DNA of 40,455 nucleotides, taken from contig JBMNOM010000005.1 of NCBI GenBank assembly GCA_050943075.1, forward strand, positions 1-40,455, written 5' to 3'. Origin of the DNA: CAJKWP01 sp050943075 (GTDB lineage Bacteria > Bacillota > Clostridia > Christensenellales > UBA1242). How positions within the stretch are numbered: the first letter of the stretch is position 1; every line of letters begins with the position of its first letter. The notes below the pieces were generated by a model. The model searched no databases, was not told the DNA's origin, and saw only the letters and a program-made list of their open reading frames with translations. The position numbers and the translations under genes are program-made. Shown here piece after piece: positions 1 to 8,498 of this stretch.

Positions 1-9
1 AAAATTGTG

Positions 10-18
10 TGATATAAT
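10..18 (+). promoter_or_regulatory. extended -10 promoter, probably giving a leaderless transcript
   Basis: The bases TGATATAAT form a perfect extended -10 element (TG-n-TATAAT). The ATG of the following gene lies 7 bases after the last T, which is where transcription should start. No Shine-Dalgarno sequence lies between them. The -35 region would fall outside the window. Confidence 0.6.
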
Positions 19-24
19 CAAAAT

Positions 25-570
25 ATGGAAATGACAGAAGAAAAATCAACAATAAATAAATTAATCTTGCTTTTTGTGCTTGATAAAATGGAAATTCCAC
101 TCACTGAAAACTCAATTGTGGAAATTTGCACTTCAGGCAAAAATCCTTGGATTAATTACATGGAATATCGCGACATCAAACAAGAATTAATTGAAGTTGG
201 CTTCATTTATAAAACAAGTGAAACTGGTGGAGAAGAAAGATATAACCTAACCTATGAAGGCAGAAATTGTTTAAGCCACTTTTATTCCAGAATCCCTTTA
301 AAATTGCGTGAAGAAATTACCACCTTCACAAAAGAAAACCGCTTGCACTTCAAGCGCTCGCAAGAATATGTTGGCGATTATTCCAAAAACGACGACGGCT
401 CTTACACAGTCACGTTAAGAATTAGAGCACCATTTATCAACCAACCAATGCTTGAATTAAAAACAAAAGCACCTTCAAGACAAAGTGCAATTGAAGCTGT
501 TAAAAAATGGAAAGACAAAGCTCATTTAGTTTATGAATATATTTACGAAACGTTAATAAACATAGATTAA
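25..570 (+). CDS. DUF4364 family protein, probable winged-helix regulator
   Basis: This 181-residue protein resembles the Firmicute DUF4364 family, small cytoplasmic proteins with an N-terminal winged-helix-like half. Residues 10-80 show the pattern of such a domain: a leucine-rich first helix (INKLILLFVLDKMEIPLT), a central helix (YRDIKQELIEVGFIY) and a YNLTYEGRNCL segment like the wing of PadR or MarR folds. The C-terminal half (about 100-181) is mixed beta strand and helix. It lies 14 bases upstream of an ABC transporter pair and is probably co-transcribed, so a regulator of that transporter is a reasonable inference. Two Met codons (25 and 31) are possible starts. The first coincides with the predicted transcription start, and neither has an SD sequence. 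The family call is by resemblance only. Confidence 0.6.
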   Translation: MEMTEEKSTINKLILLFVLDKMEIPLTENSIVEICTSGKNPWINYMEYRDIKQELIEVGFIYKTSETGGEERYNLTYEGRNCLSHFYSRIPLKLREEITTFTKENRLHFKRSQEYVGDYSKNDDGSYTVTLRIRAPFINQPMLELKTKAPSRQSAIEAVKKWKDKAHLVYEYIYETLINID

Positions 571-584
571 ATAAAAGGAAAAAT

Positions 585-1532
585 ATGCAAAACCAAGAAA
601 AAGAAATTGTTTTAGAAGTTAAAAATCTAAATAAAGTTTATGGCGACAGAAGAGTTGTTAAAAATGTTAATTTAACAGTATCTGCTGGCGAAATTTTTGG
701 TTTTCTTGGCCCAAATGGCGCTGGAAAGAGCACGACAATTAAAATGATTGCGGGCCTAACAAGCATTTCAAGTGGCGAGGTTTTAATTGCTGGAAAATCA
801 ATTATAACAAAATTTGAAAAAGCAGTTGAAAACATTGGCGCAATGATTGAAGTTCCAACTCTTTACGGATATATGACTGGATATAACAACCTTAAATATT
901 TTGCTTCACTTTACCATGGAATCACAAACCGAAAAATTATGGAAGTGGCTCGTTTTGTGGGTTTAGAAGGCAGAATTTACGACAAAGTTTCCACATACAG
1001 CCTTGGCATGAAACAACGTCTTGGAATTGCACAAGCGCTTTTGCACTCACCCAAACTTTTAATTTTGGACGAGCCAACAAACGGCCTTGACGCAAATGGA
1101 ATTAAAGAAATGCGTCTTTTGTTAAAGCAACTTGCCAAAGAACAAGGCATTGCAATTTTAATTTCAAGCCACATTTTAAGTGAAATGGAAAACCTTTGCG
1201 ATATAATTGCAATTATTAACAAAGGCGAAATTGTTGAATATAAAACTCTTGATGAAATTAAACGCGAAGTTGTTAAAGGTGGCTCAACTTTCATTAAAGT
1301 TAATGCTGTTAACTTTGCAGGAAAATTAATTGAAAGCTACACAAACCAAAAAGTTGCAATTATCAACGACAAAATTTTGTTTGATGCAAACGACCAAACT
1401 TTGGCAGAAATTATAATTTTGTTAACCAAAAATAAAATAAGCATCTTTGGTGCTGGCGAAGTTGACTTCTCACTTGAAGATGTCTTCTTAAATATTGTTA
1501 GCCAATATAACACATCGACAAGTATCTCATAA
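585..1532 (+). CDS. ABC transporter ATP-binding protein (BcrA/YxlF type)
   Basis: This 315-residue protein is a complete nucleotide-binding subunit. Walker A is GPNGAGKST (about residues 43-51), the signature is YSLGMKQRLGIA (about 138-149), and Walker B is LLILDEPTNGLD (about 158-169), followed by a switch histidine in SSHILSEM. The 90-residue C-terminal extension after the ABC core is typical of ATPases that pair with ABC-2 permeases (bacitracin, lantibiotic or Na+ export types). The start has a clear SD (AAAGGA). The coding end lies 17 bases before the permease start. The pair is likely an exporter, or acts on the cell envelope or a membrane-active compound. The substrate cannot be read from the sequence. 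Confidence 0.85.
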   Translation: MQNQEKEIVLEVKNLNKVYGDRRVVKNVNLTVSAGEIFGFLGPNGAGKSTTIKMIAGLTSISSGEVLIAGKSIITKFEKAVENIGAMIEVPTLYGYMTGYNNLKYFASLYHGITNRKIMEVARFVGLEGRIYDKVSTYSLGMKQRLGIAQALLHSPKLLILDEPTNGLDANGIKEMRLLLKQLAKEQGIAILISSHILSEMENLCDIIAIINKGEIVEYKTLDEIKREVVKGGSTFIKVNAVNFAGKLIESYTNQKVAIINDKILFDANDQTLAEIIILLTKNKISIFGAGEVDFSLEDVFLNIVSQYNTSTSIS

Positions 1533-1548
1533 AAAAGGAAGTGATGGA

Positions 1549-3309
1549 ATGAAAGTGTTCAAGCTTGCAAAAGCAGAACTTAAAAAAATCTTTTTAAGAC
1601 CCATAATGATTGTTGCTTTAACAGCACTTGTTGTTGTCACAGCAATTTCTACTTTTGTGTTTAATCCTTCCCCAAGAAATCAAACATACATCCCTGCAAT
1701 TGGCACAACAGTGCGCGATGCTTACAACAATTTCATAAGTGAAAGCAACGCAAACGGCAAAACAAAAATTGACCAATCATTAACCGAGCAAAAAAACAAA
1801 GTTGTTAGTTTTATTGCAAAACTTGAAGATGAACAACAACTTAATTCCCTTCAAGAAAAAGTTAGTTTGGCAAACACAGCCTACACTGGTGCGCTTAATT
1901 CAGTGATTAACTATAATTCTGGCACTGCAACTTCAAACCATGTTATTGCCGCGTTTGAAAACTTGAGGCAAAAATCTTTGGACGTTAGGGCTTATCTTGA
2001 AGGCGAATTTGCAGAAGAAGTGACATTTTATATAACAAAAGACAATTACGATGCTTTAATTAAATTTTTTAAAGGCATAAGCGACAGCATTCCAATCACT
2101 TATCAAGATTACAGAGAACAATTTGTTTCAGAATATAATTTTTTGGTAAAATATCACAGTTTTTCAAAACTTACACCAATCATGGAGCAAATTAAAAATT
2201 TTGAAATTAACCAAACAAAAATGGACAAAGTGATTGAAGACTACTACACAAACATTTTGGACAAAGACAACCCAAACAATGAAACACCTCGCCTTAACAA
2301 ACTTTTTAAAACAATTAAAACTTTTGTTGATGATGTGGACGCAAAACCAAATAATGCGTTAACTTTACAAGAAGACCTTGCAACTTTAACAAAATATATT
2401 TCACAATATAAAAGCCTTGCAACAATGAGCGCTTCTGTTATAAAAAACGAACTTTTGCTTGCAAAAGCGGGCGACAAAACTGATGTGGAACTTAAAAATT
2501 ATGTTAACTTTGAAGGCTTTAATTCCTATGATATTCGCCAAGAATTAACATTTAACAAATATTTGCTTGACAACAACTTGTTTGACTATGACTTCTTATT
2601 GCCTTTTGATTACAACCAAAACTCTGGACAAGCAACAAATGTGTTTGACTATATGATTTACTCATTGCAAATTTGCACACTTGTTATCATATTATTTTCA
2701 ATTTTCATTGCAAGCGGAACAGTTGCAAACGAGCAATCAAGCGGCACAATGAAAATGATTGCAATAAGACCATATTCTCGTCCAAAAATTGTCACAGCAA
2801 AAATGATTGCAGTTATTTACTTTATGATGATAATGCTTTTAATTGCATTTGTTGGAACATTTGCCATTGGCTATTACACCTATGGTTTAGAACAACTTAA
2901 TGTTTTGGCAATTTTCAACGGACAAACCCCAATCATACTTAATGCGTTTGTGCTTTTGGGAATATACTTTTTGTCAATTGTTTTGCAAGTCAGTTTCTAC
3001 ATCATACTTTCAACCTTCTTCTCTGTTGCAGCAAAATCTGGAACACTTTCATTAATTTTAAGCATTTTAGTTTTTGCATTTGCATTCATTTCAAACACAA
3101 TGTTAATCGCACAAACTTGGTTCCAAATATTGCCATTTACTCACCTAGATTTATACAAATTCCTTGGTGTTAAATCCGCAGGCGGAATGTTTGGTTTCAA
3201 TTTGCCAATTGATGCAAATTTCCAATTCAGTTTAATTTATTTGCTTTCAATAAACTTTGTGTTTTTCCTTCTTGCAAATTCTGTTTTCAGAAAGAGAAAC
3301 ATTGCTTAA
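1549..3309 (+). CDS. ABC-2 type permease with large extracytoplasmic domain
   Basis: This 586-residue membrane protein starts at ATG 1549, which is preceded by GGAAG about 8 bases away; an upstream in-frame Met at 1495 overlaps the ATPase gene and lacks an SD. The first membrane segment is around residues 15-35 (IMIVALTALVVVTAISTFVF). It is followed by about 350 hydrophilic residues that should lie outside the membrane, then five or six membrane segments from about residue 375 to the end (starting YSLQICTLVIILFSIFIASG). The conserved ABC-2 stretch GTVANEQSSGTMKMIAIRPYSR follows that segment. A big loop between TM1 and TM2 is common in bacteriocin or antibiotic resistance exporters and YhgE/Pip-like proteins. 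It partners the ATPase encoded just upstream. Confidence 0.75.
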   Translation: MKVFKLAKAELKKIFLRPIMIVALTALVVVTAISTFVFNPSPRNQTYIPAIGTTVRDAYNNFISESNANGKTKIDQSLTEQKNKVVSFIAKLEDEQQLNSLQEKVSLANTAYTGALNSVINYNSGTATSNHVIAAFENLRQKSLDVRAYLEGEFAEEVTFYITKDNYDALIKFFKGISDSIPITYQDYREQFVSEYNFLVKYHSFSKLTPIMEQIKNFEINQTKMDKVIEDYYTNILDKDNPNNETPRLNKLFKTIKTFVDDVDAKPNNALTLQEDLATLTKYISQYKSLATMSASVIKNELLLAKAGDKTDVELKNYVNFEGFNSYDIRQELTFNKYLLDNNLFDYDFLLPFDYNQNSGQATNVFDYMIYSLQICTLVIILFSIFIASGTVANEQSSGTMKMIAIRPYSRPKIVTAKMIAVIYFMMIMLLIAFVGTFAIGYYTYGLEQLNVLAIFNGQTPIILNAFVLLGIYFLSIVLQVSFYIILSTFFSVAAKSGTLSLILSILVFAFAFISNTMLIAQTWFQILPFTHLDLYKFLGVKSAGGMFGFNLPIDANFQFSLIYLLSINFVFFLLANSVFRKRNIA

Positions 3310-3417
3310 AATTAATAATTAAAAAATTAATTTAAAATGAATTTAATTAAAAATTAAATAAATAAAATGCAAAAAAATAATTAATTAAATTCAAGCAAAC
3401 CCATAAAATTTCAAACC

Positions 3418-3447
3418 AAAAAACACTTTTTAATTAAAGTGTTTTTT
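3418..3447. terminator. bidirectional intrinsic terminator
   Basis: A perfect 12-bp stem (AAAAAACACTTT with AAAGTGTTTTTT) around a TTAATT loop lies between the convergent permease and scpB genes. It has T-runs on both strands and can serve both. Confidence 0.8.
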
Positions 3448-3507
3448 ATTTTAATATTATTATTTCTTTTTTAATTTAATTTTAATTTTTTATTTTTAAA
3501 TTAAATT

Positions 3508-4383
3508 TTACGCCAAATCAATATTTGTGTCATTTGCAATTTGGTTTGCTTCTTCCATAACTTTTTTAAACATTTGTTGAAGTTCATCATCAGACAAACT
3601 AGAGCCTGCAAGTTCTTCTTTTTCTTCTGGTTTTGTCTCAAAAATTTGACGTGATTCTTTAATGACATTATCAATGCTTTTAAGTTTTTGCTTAAGCTCT
3701 TCTTCTTGCGCGCGTCTTTCTGCAATTTCTTCGCTTGACAACCTTTTAACATTTGCTTCGCCTTGCAAAAAGCCTGGAATTTCATCATCTTGAATTGTGT
3801 GGTCTTTATACAAGCTTTCAGACACTTTGTTTTGGTTTTCTTCTTTAATGAGTTTAATTTGTTCCAAGAGTGCGTCGTAATCAGGAAGGTCTTCAATTTT
3901 TTCAAGGTCAAAACGTTTCAAAAATTCTTCTGTTGTGCCAAAAAGCAAAGGTTTTCCAACCACATCTTTGCGGCCAACAATTTCAATCATTTTGTTTTCA
4001 AGCAAAACTTGCACAGCATAGTCTGCACTCACGCCTCTAATTTGCTCAATTTCCAAACGTGTGATTGGTTGTTTGTAGGCAATGATTGCAAGTGTTTGCA
4101 TTGCTGCTTTTGTTAATGCTCTTTCTCTAATTGGGTTTAAAACTGCTGAAATGTAATCTGCATAATCTGGGTTTGAAGATAATTGTGCTTTGTTTGCGTA
4201 TGTAATTAAATGAATGCCATCTTGCCCAGCAAGTTCTTTTTGCAATTCTTTAATAAGTGCTTTAATTTCATCAAGTGTTCTTGAAAATTTGTTTGCAAAC
4301 TCAATGAGTTCAATGCCTTCGCCAGAAACAAAAAGCACACTCTTAATCACTTGTTTAAGTTGTTCATCTGTTAATTCAAACAT
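3508..4383 (-). CDS. scpB: segregation and condensation protein B (ScpB), with C-terminal extension
   Basis: ScpB is a winged-helix dimer that binds the ScpA kleisin in the SMC complex compacting and segregating the chromosome. Residues 1-180 match the family: KSVLFVSGEGIELIEFANKF at the start, then AMQTLAIIAYKQPITRLEIE and a RGVSADYAVQVLLENKMIEIVGRKD-like winged helix. Starting at ATG 4383 gives 291 residues, with GAGGAG about 8 bases upstream; the ATG 6 bases earlier is too close to the SD. It overlaps the end of scpA by 8 bases, a normal coupled arrangement. The family is usually about 190 residues. Here roughly 100 extra residues form a charged, helix-prone, Glu/Lys/Gln-rich tail ending in an acidic stretch. 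Confidence 0.9.
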   Translation of the reverse strand: MFELTDEQLKQVIKSVLFVSGEGIELIEFANKFSRTLDEIKALIKELQKELAGQDGIHLITYANKAQLSSNPDYADYISAVLNPIRERALTKAAMQTLAIIAYKQPITRLEIEQIRGVSADYAVQVLLENKMIEIVGRKDVVGKPLLFGTTEEFLKRFDLEKIEDLPDYDALLEQIKLIKEENQNKVSESLYKDHTIQDDEIPGFLQGEANVKRLSSEEIAERRAQEEELKQKLKSIDNVIKESRQIFETKPEEKEELAGSSLSDDELQQMFKKVMEEANQIANDTNIDLA

Positions 4384-5176
4384 TTGCATTCTCCTCATTT
4401 TCTTCTTTGGCGAAAATTTCAATGTCGCCATAAATTCCAACTTGTTCAACTTTAATCACTTGTGCTTTCATAAGTTCAAGCACAGCAAGAAAAATGTTAA
4501 TAAGTTCACTTTTGGTTTGCCCTTCTTCAAAAAGCGAAGTGAATTTAATTCTTTTTTCCACAAGAATTGCGTCTTTAATTGCTGCAATTTTTTCTGCAAC
4601 TGTAAAGCGGTCTTTTTCAATTTTCTTTGGCTCATTATCAATTTGAACTTTGTCTGCTCTTGCCATAATTTCAATGAAGGCGCTAATAAGCCCTTCCATT
4701 TCCATTTGTGGCAACACAAAGTGCACTTTGCCCACAGTTTCGTCAGGTTTTTTGTAAAGTCTTAAAATATTTTCTTTTTCTTGAAGTTGCTCGCCTGCTT
4801 CTTTCAAAAGTTTATATTCTTGAATTTTTAAAATCAAGTTTCTTTCTGGGTCGTCTTCTTCAAGTTCAACATTTTCAGTTGGCAAAACACTTTTGCTTTT
4901 AATTTCAATTAAAGTGGCAGCAACAGTGATGAATTCACTTGCCATTTCCATATCCAAACTTTCCAAACTTTGCATATAAAGCAAATATTGGTCAGTAATT
5001 AAAGCAAGTTTAATGTCCATGATGTCCATTTTGGACTTCTTTATTAAATCCAACAATAAATCAAGCGGGCCTTCATAATTGTCCAGCTTAAAGTTATATT
5101 TTTCTTCTTGAAAATCGTTTTCGTCAAGCAAACTTAACTGCTGACTTTCAATTAAATCTTTATCATCGATATTCAT
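4376..5176 (-). CDS. scpA: segregation and condensation protein A (ScpA)
   Basis: ScpA is the kleisin that bridges the SMC heads and recruits ScpB. The family hallmark YEGPLDLLLDLIKKSKMDI lies at about residues 34-52, followed by the membrane-free helical region MEMASEFITVAATLIEIKSKSVLP. The winged-helix C-terminus (FLAVLELMKAQVIKVEQ) binds the SMC head. The protein has 266 residues, with an acidic N-terminal extension of about 28 residues before the usual family start. No internal Met could replace this start. No SD is present before the ATG; a strong promoter puts the transcript start about 6 bases upstream. Confidence 0.92.
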   Translation of the reverse strand: MNIDDKDLIESQQLSLLDENDFQEEKYNFKLDNYEGPLDLLLDLIKKSKMDIMDIKLALITDQYLLYMQSLESLDMEMASEFITVAATLIEIKSKSVLPTENVELEEDDPERNLILKIQEYKLLKEAGEQLQEKENILRLYKKPDETVGKVHFVLPQMEMEGLISAFIEIMARADKVQIDNEPKKIEKDRFTVAEKIAAIKDAILVEKRIKFTSLFEEGQTKSELINIFLAVLELMKAQVIKVEQVGIYGDIEIFAKEENEENANV

Positions 5177-5188
5177 AAATACTTAAAA

Positions 5189-5217
5189 AGTATATAAGAA
5201 AAACAAAAAATAGTCAA
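5189..5217 (-). promoter_or_regulatory. sigma-A promoter of scpA
   Basis: Reading the minus strand, TTGACT (5217-5212), a 17-base spacer and TATACT (5194-5189) form a good promoter. The predicted start near 5182 leaves a leader of about 6 bases before the scpA ATG. The -35 box is inside the stem of the upstream gene's terminator. Confidence 0.7.
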
Positions 5218-5230
5218 GCACGCTTGACTA
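5201..5230 (-). terminator. intrinsic terminator of the M50 protease transcript
   Basis: TAGTCAAGC (5211-5219) and GCTTGACTA (5222-5230) form a 9-bp perfect stem, with realistic loop CACG after opening one pair. On the minus strand it is followed by TTTTTTGTTT. It lies 32 bases past the protease stop codon. Confidence 0.75.
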
Positions 5231-5261
5231 TTTATTAATTATATTATATTAAAAAGTATAT

Positions 5262-5933
5262 CTATATAAGCAAAGATGGAATGATAATCATTAAATTAAG
5301 CACAAAATTTATCACATAAGAAAACAATATGTCAAAAATTGGAGTTAAAATGAAAATAAGTAAAACAATTTGGCCATATTGATACATAAACCTAATAAAC
5401 TTATTGTTTGGTTTTAAAAGCACTTGCAAAAATTTAAAGCCGTCAAGTGGATAAATTGGCAACAAATTAAACAAAGCAAGCGAAACATTTAAAATTGCAG
5501 AAAAGTAAAAGAAATAAATTATGAAAAACACAAAATAGTTTGTTATATTTAAAACAAAAGCTTTTAACAAACTATAAGCCATAATTGAAACAAAAGCCAA
5601 AATTAAATTTGTGACAATTCCCGCAATGGAAACAAGCGCGGATGCTTTTTTGTAATTTCTAAATTTTAATGGGTTAATTTCAACTGGTTTTGCCCAACCA
5701 AAGCCAAAAAGCAAAAACATAAGCGCGCCAAGTGGGCTGATGTGTTTAAGTGGGTTAAGCGTTAATCTTCCTTGTGCTTTTGGTGTGTTATCGCCTGCTT
5801 TATATGCCACAAAAGCGTGTGCAAACTCGTGAAACGTTAATGCAAACACAATTGCAAGTGTGAAAGCCAAGCCAACCGCAAAAATTTGAATGCCTTCAAA
5901 GTTTTCTGAAAGTCCAATTAAAAATTGTAACAT
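5262..5933 (-). CDS. M50 (site-2 type) membrane metalloprotease
   Basis: This polytopic protein has the site-2 protease zinc motif HEFAH (about residues 35-39) inside a membrane helix and the third ligand in NLLPIYPLDGFKFL (Asp at about 164). The order HExxH, GWAKPVEINP and LDG matches the short M50B group (YwhC-like), which lacks PDZ domains and cleaves membrane-embedded substrates. There are about six membrane segments. Two adjacent ATGs (5936 and 5933) are possible; the second has the better distance from AAGGAG. It follows the endonuclease IV-like gene by 22 bases and is probably in the same transcript. The family is typically 200-230 residues, so 223 is complete. The physiological substrate is unknown. 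Confidence 0.82.
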   Translation of the reverse strand: MLQFLIGLSENFEGIQIFAVGLAFTLAIVFALTFHEFAHAFVAYKAGDNTPKAQGRLTLNPLKHISPLGALMFLLFGFGWAKPVEINPLKFRNYKKASALVSIAGIVTNLILAFVSIMAYSLLKAFVLNITNYFVFFIIYFFYFSAILNVSLALFNLLPIYPLDGFKFLQVLLKPNNKFIRFMYQYGQIVLLIFILTPIFDILFSYVINFVLNLMIIIPSLLI

Positions 5934-5955
5934 CATCTCTCCTTATTATAATTTA

Positions 5956-6828
5956 TTACATTTTGCCAAGCAAAATGCTGTTGTAAATTCTTTGCATTTC
6001 CATTGCGTCTTGCGCCATGTTGTCTGCCGATTCACTAATAATGCTTGGTGTTAACTTATATTCATGCAAAACAGAAGCAAGCGGAGCAAATTCTGGGCCA
6101 TAGAACATATCATCAAAGTTTAAATGTTTAATTTCACCTTTGTCGCTATATTCAATTTTGGAAAAGTGAACATGAGCATTTTTTGCCCTTTCATAACCCA
6201 ATTTTTCAATTGTGTAGTCCCAAATTTGTTTAAAATCATCTTCTGTTTTTAAACCACCTTGCATAAGGCAGTTAATGTGCCCAAAATCAAATGTTGGCAC
6301 AAGACATTTATCAAGCGTGCAAAAGTCCACAATTTCTTTCACATTGCCAATTTGAGAATATTTTCCCATGGTTTCTGGGCAAATTAAAAGGCGGGACATA
6401 TCAAACTTGTCATAAGCTTTTTCAAGCAAAATTTCAAGCCTTTTTCTTGTTAATTCAAGTGCTTCTTCTCTGCTCATTTTGCCTTGTGTTGCAAGATGCA
6501 CGCAAATCTTTTGCCCTTGAAACCACTCAACATATTCAAGCCCACGAAGCACATAGCCATAAGATTTTTCTGCCATTTCATCGCTTGGGTTTGCAAAGTT
6601 AATATAGTAAGGTGCATGCACACTCACTAAAATGTCGTTTTTAACTGCTTCGCGGCCAAGTTCTTGCGCGGTTTCAGCACTCATTGTGAACCCTCTGCCA
6701 AAAGAATATTCATAAGCACTTAAACCTTTGCTTTTAAGCCAAGCTGGTGCTTCCAAACTTTTTTTGTTGCCTTCTTCATAAAAAATTTGGCTGTTGCCCG
6801 ATGGGCCAAATCTTATTTTGTTTTCCAT
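5956..6828 (-). CDS. endonuclease IV-like TIM-barrel enzyme
   Basis: Endonuclease IV cleaves DNA 5' to abasic sites during base excision repair using a trinuclear zinc centre in a TIM barrel. The metal ligands are recognisable in order: H71 in SVHAPYY, H111 in ICVHLA, E152 in CPETMGK, D181 and H184 in TFDFGHIN, H219 and H221 in NAHVHFSK, and E266 in IISESAD. At 290 residues it has family length. The SD is AAAGGA. It is separated from truB by 67 AT-rich bases and sits 22 bases upstream of the M50 gene. Sugar isomerases of the same superfamily usually lack the HVHFS motif, so a nuclease role is favoured, but the divergence from classical Nfo is noticeable. Confidence 0.8.
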   Translation of the reverse strand: MENKIRFGPSGNSQIFYEEGNKKSLEAPAWLKSKGLSAYEYSFGRGFTMSAETAQELGREAVKNDILVSVHAPYYINFANPSDEMAEKSYGYVLRGLEYVEWFQGQKICVHLATQGKMSREEALELTRKRLEILLEKAYDKFDMSRLLICPETMGKYSQIGNVKEIVDFCTLDKCLVPTFDFGHINCLMQGGLKTEDDFKQIWDYTIEKLGYERAKNAHVHFSKIEYSDKGEIKHLNFDDMFYGPEFAPLASVLHEYKLTPSIISESADNMAQDAMEMQRIYNSILLGKM

Positions 6829-6895
6829 ATTTTTTCCTTTTTATTTAAACTTAAATTCAATTTTTAATTAAATTTTTGTTTTAAGTTTTTTATTA

Positions 6896-7570
6896 TTAAT
6901 TTAAACTTTTAACATTTTCCAGTGTTAACTCATCAAGTGTCACACTTTCTTCAAGTTTATGCTGTCCACAAACTGTTCTAATGAGGCCAACCATTGTGCC
7001 ACAAGTGCCCAGCAAAGCAGCCAAATCGCGCACAATGCTTCTTATATATGTTCCGCTTGAAACTTCAGTTTCAAGTAAAAATGTGTTTTTATCAAATTGT
7101 TGTAAAACATCAAGGCTGAAAATTGTAATTTCTTTTGGCTTTAAAACAACTTCAATGTTTTGTCGTGCAAATTCATATGCTTTTTTGCCACCAATTTTTT
7201 TTGCACTATATGCTGGTGGCATTTGATTTTGCGTCCCAACAAGTTTTTGGCAAACTTCTTTCAACTCGTCCAAACAAACAACTTTGTCGTCTTGTTTTGC
7301 AATTAAACCTTCACTGTCAAATGTGTCTGTTTCAATGCCAAACTTAAAAATTGCTTTATATGTTTTTTTGTCTTTTAAATGTGCGTCAAAAAGTTTTGTG
7401 CCTTTTCCAAGCGCAACAAGCAAAACACCTGTTGCAAATGGGTCAAGTGTGCCCAGATGTCCAGCCTTTGCAGCCCCAAGTTTTCTTTGCACTTTTTTAA
7501 CACAAGTCATTGAATTCATTCCAGTGGGTTTATTCACCACAACCACGCCGTCAATAATGTTATTTTCCAA
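6896..7570 (-). CDS. truB: tRNA pseudouridine-55 synthase, short form
   Basis: TruB makes pseudouridine 55 in the T-loop of tRNAs. The catalytic aspartate is D43 in GHLGTLDPFATGVLL. The N-terminal GVVVVNKPTGMNS and the YSAKKIGGKKAYEFAR and SSGTYIRSIVRDLA motifs confirm the family. At 224 residues it is about 70 shorter than usual and ends at the catalytic domain, so the C-terminal PUA-like domain is missing. The start is TTG at 7570, overlapping the end of nrnA by 11 bases; AAAGGA lies about 11 bases upstream and there is no ATG alternative nearby. It is the third gene of rbfA-nrnA-truB. Confidence 0.92.
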   Translation of the reverse strand: MENNIIDGVVVVNKPTGMNSMTCVKKVQRKLGAAKAGHLGTLDPFATGVLLVALGKGTKLFDAHLKDKKTYKAIFKFGIETDTFDSEGLIAKQDDKVVCLDELKEVCQKLVGTQNQMPPAYSAKKIGGKKAYEFARQNIEVVLKPKEITIFSLDVLQQFDKNTFLLETEVSSGTYIRSIVRDLAALLGTCGTMVGLIRTVCGQHKLEESVTLDELTLENVKSLN

Positions 7571-8498
7571 GTTGTTTTAATTCCTTTAATAAAATTGTTT
7601 TAACTTGTTTAAGCGAGCCAACAAGCCCAAGCCCTGCCGCTTGTTTATGTCCGCCACCACCAAATTTTTCAGCCACAGCAGAAACATCAATGCCAGCATC
7701 ACTTCTTAAACTAATTTCATAGTTTTTGCCTTTCTTTTGCTTAATCATTGCCGCAACAGATATGCCCTTAATTGATTTTAAAATTGAAACCAAGTCACCT
7801 GCTTTGCCTGTTAACATATCAAGTTCTTTTTTGTCTTTTTCGGTTATATAACTAATTGCAACATTATCGTAAATTTCAATTCTGGAAATCATTCTTTCTT
7901 GCATTTTAAGTTCGTTTAATGTTTTTGTTTTAAACAAAATGTTTGAAATTAATGTGGTTTGAGCACCAAAATTAAACAATTTAGCAGCGGCTTCAAAGCT
8001 TTTTGCTGTTGTGCCATTGTTTGCAAAACCGCCCGTGTCGCCAAGCAAGCCAAAGTATAGGCAATTTGCTGCTTTTTGCGAAACTTCGCCTTTTAATTGC
8101 AATATCAAATCAAGCAAAATTTCACAATTTGCGCTTTCAAACCTAACAAATTCAACATTTGCAAATGGTGTTCTTGATGAGTGGTGGTCAATTGCAATTT
8201 GGTTTTTATGTGACAAAAAATAGTCCTTATGAACTCCAAGCCTGTCACTTGTTGAAACATCCAAACTTAATGCCAAGTCAAAATGCTTGTCTATTGGCTG
8301 TAAATAAACATTACCAAGCCCCAAAAACGCAAATTTTTCTGGCACTTCTTCGTTTAAAAAGCAAGCAGTTTGTTTTCCCATTTCTTCCAAAGCGTGTTTC
8401 ATTGCACCAACACTTCCCCATGCGTCTGGGTCTGCGCTCATGTGAGAAAAAATGGCAACACTGTTTGCATTTTTAAGTAATTCAATAATTTTTTCCAT
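7560..8498 (-). CDS. nrnA: bifunctional oligoribonuclease and pAp phosphatase (NrnA, DHH family)
   Basis: NrnA degrades nano-RNAs and dephosphorylates pAp. The manganese-binding motifs of the DHH superfamily are present: SHMSADPDAWGS (D23, D25), a conserved Asp in SLDVSTSDRLG, DHHSS (104-108), and the C-terminal DHHA1 motif GGGGHKQAAG. At 312 residues it matches the family. The start ATG overlaps the stop of rbfA by one base (TAATG), a sign of translational coupling. In many Firmicutes this gene lies between rbfA and truB, as here. Confidence 0.92.
   Translation of the reverse strand: MEKIIELLKNANSVAIFSHMSADPDAWGSVGAMKHALEEMGKQTACFLNEEVPEKFAFLGLGNVYLQPIDKHFDLALSLDVSTSDRLGVHKDYFLSHKNQIAIDHHSSRTPFANVEFVRFESANCEILLDLILQLKGEVSQKAANCLYFGLLGDTGGFANNGTTAKSFEAAAKLFNFGAQTTLISNILFKTKTLNELKMQERMISRIEIYDNVAISYITEKDKKELDMLTGKAGDLVSILKSIKGISVAAMIKQKKGKNYEISLRSDAGIDVSAVAEKFGGGGHKQAAGLGLVGSLKQVKTILLKELKQLGK

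Noticed and set aside
3501..3911. Lys/Leu-rich ORFs overlapping scpB, nusA, infB and PFOR in other frames
   Set aside because: Low-complexity shadows of genes with strong family motifs; no SD or start support.
5945..5950. TATAAT just before the M50 gene
   Set aside because: It lies between tightly spaced genes, has a normal SD after it and no -35; more likely chance in AT-rich DNA.
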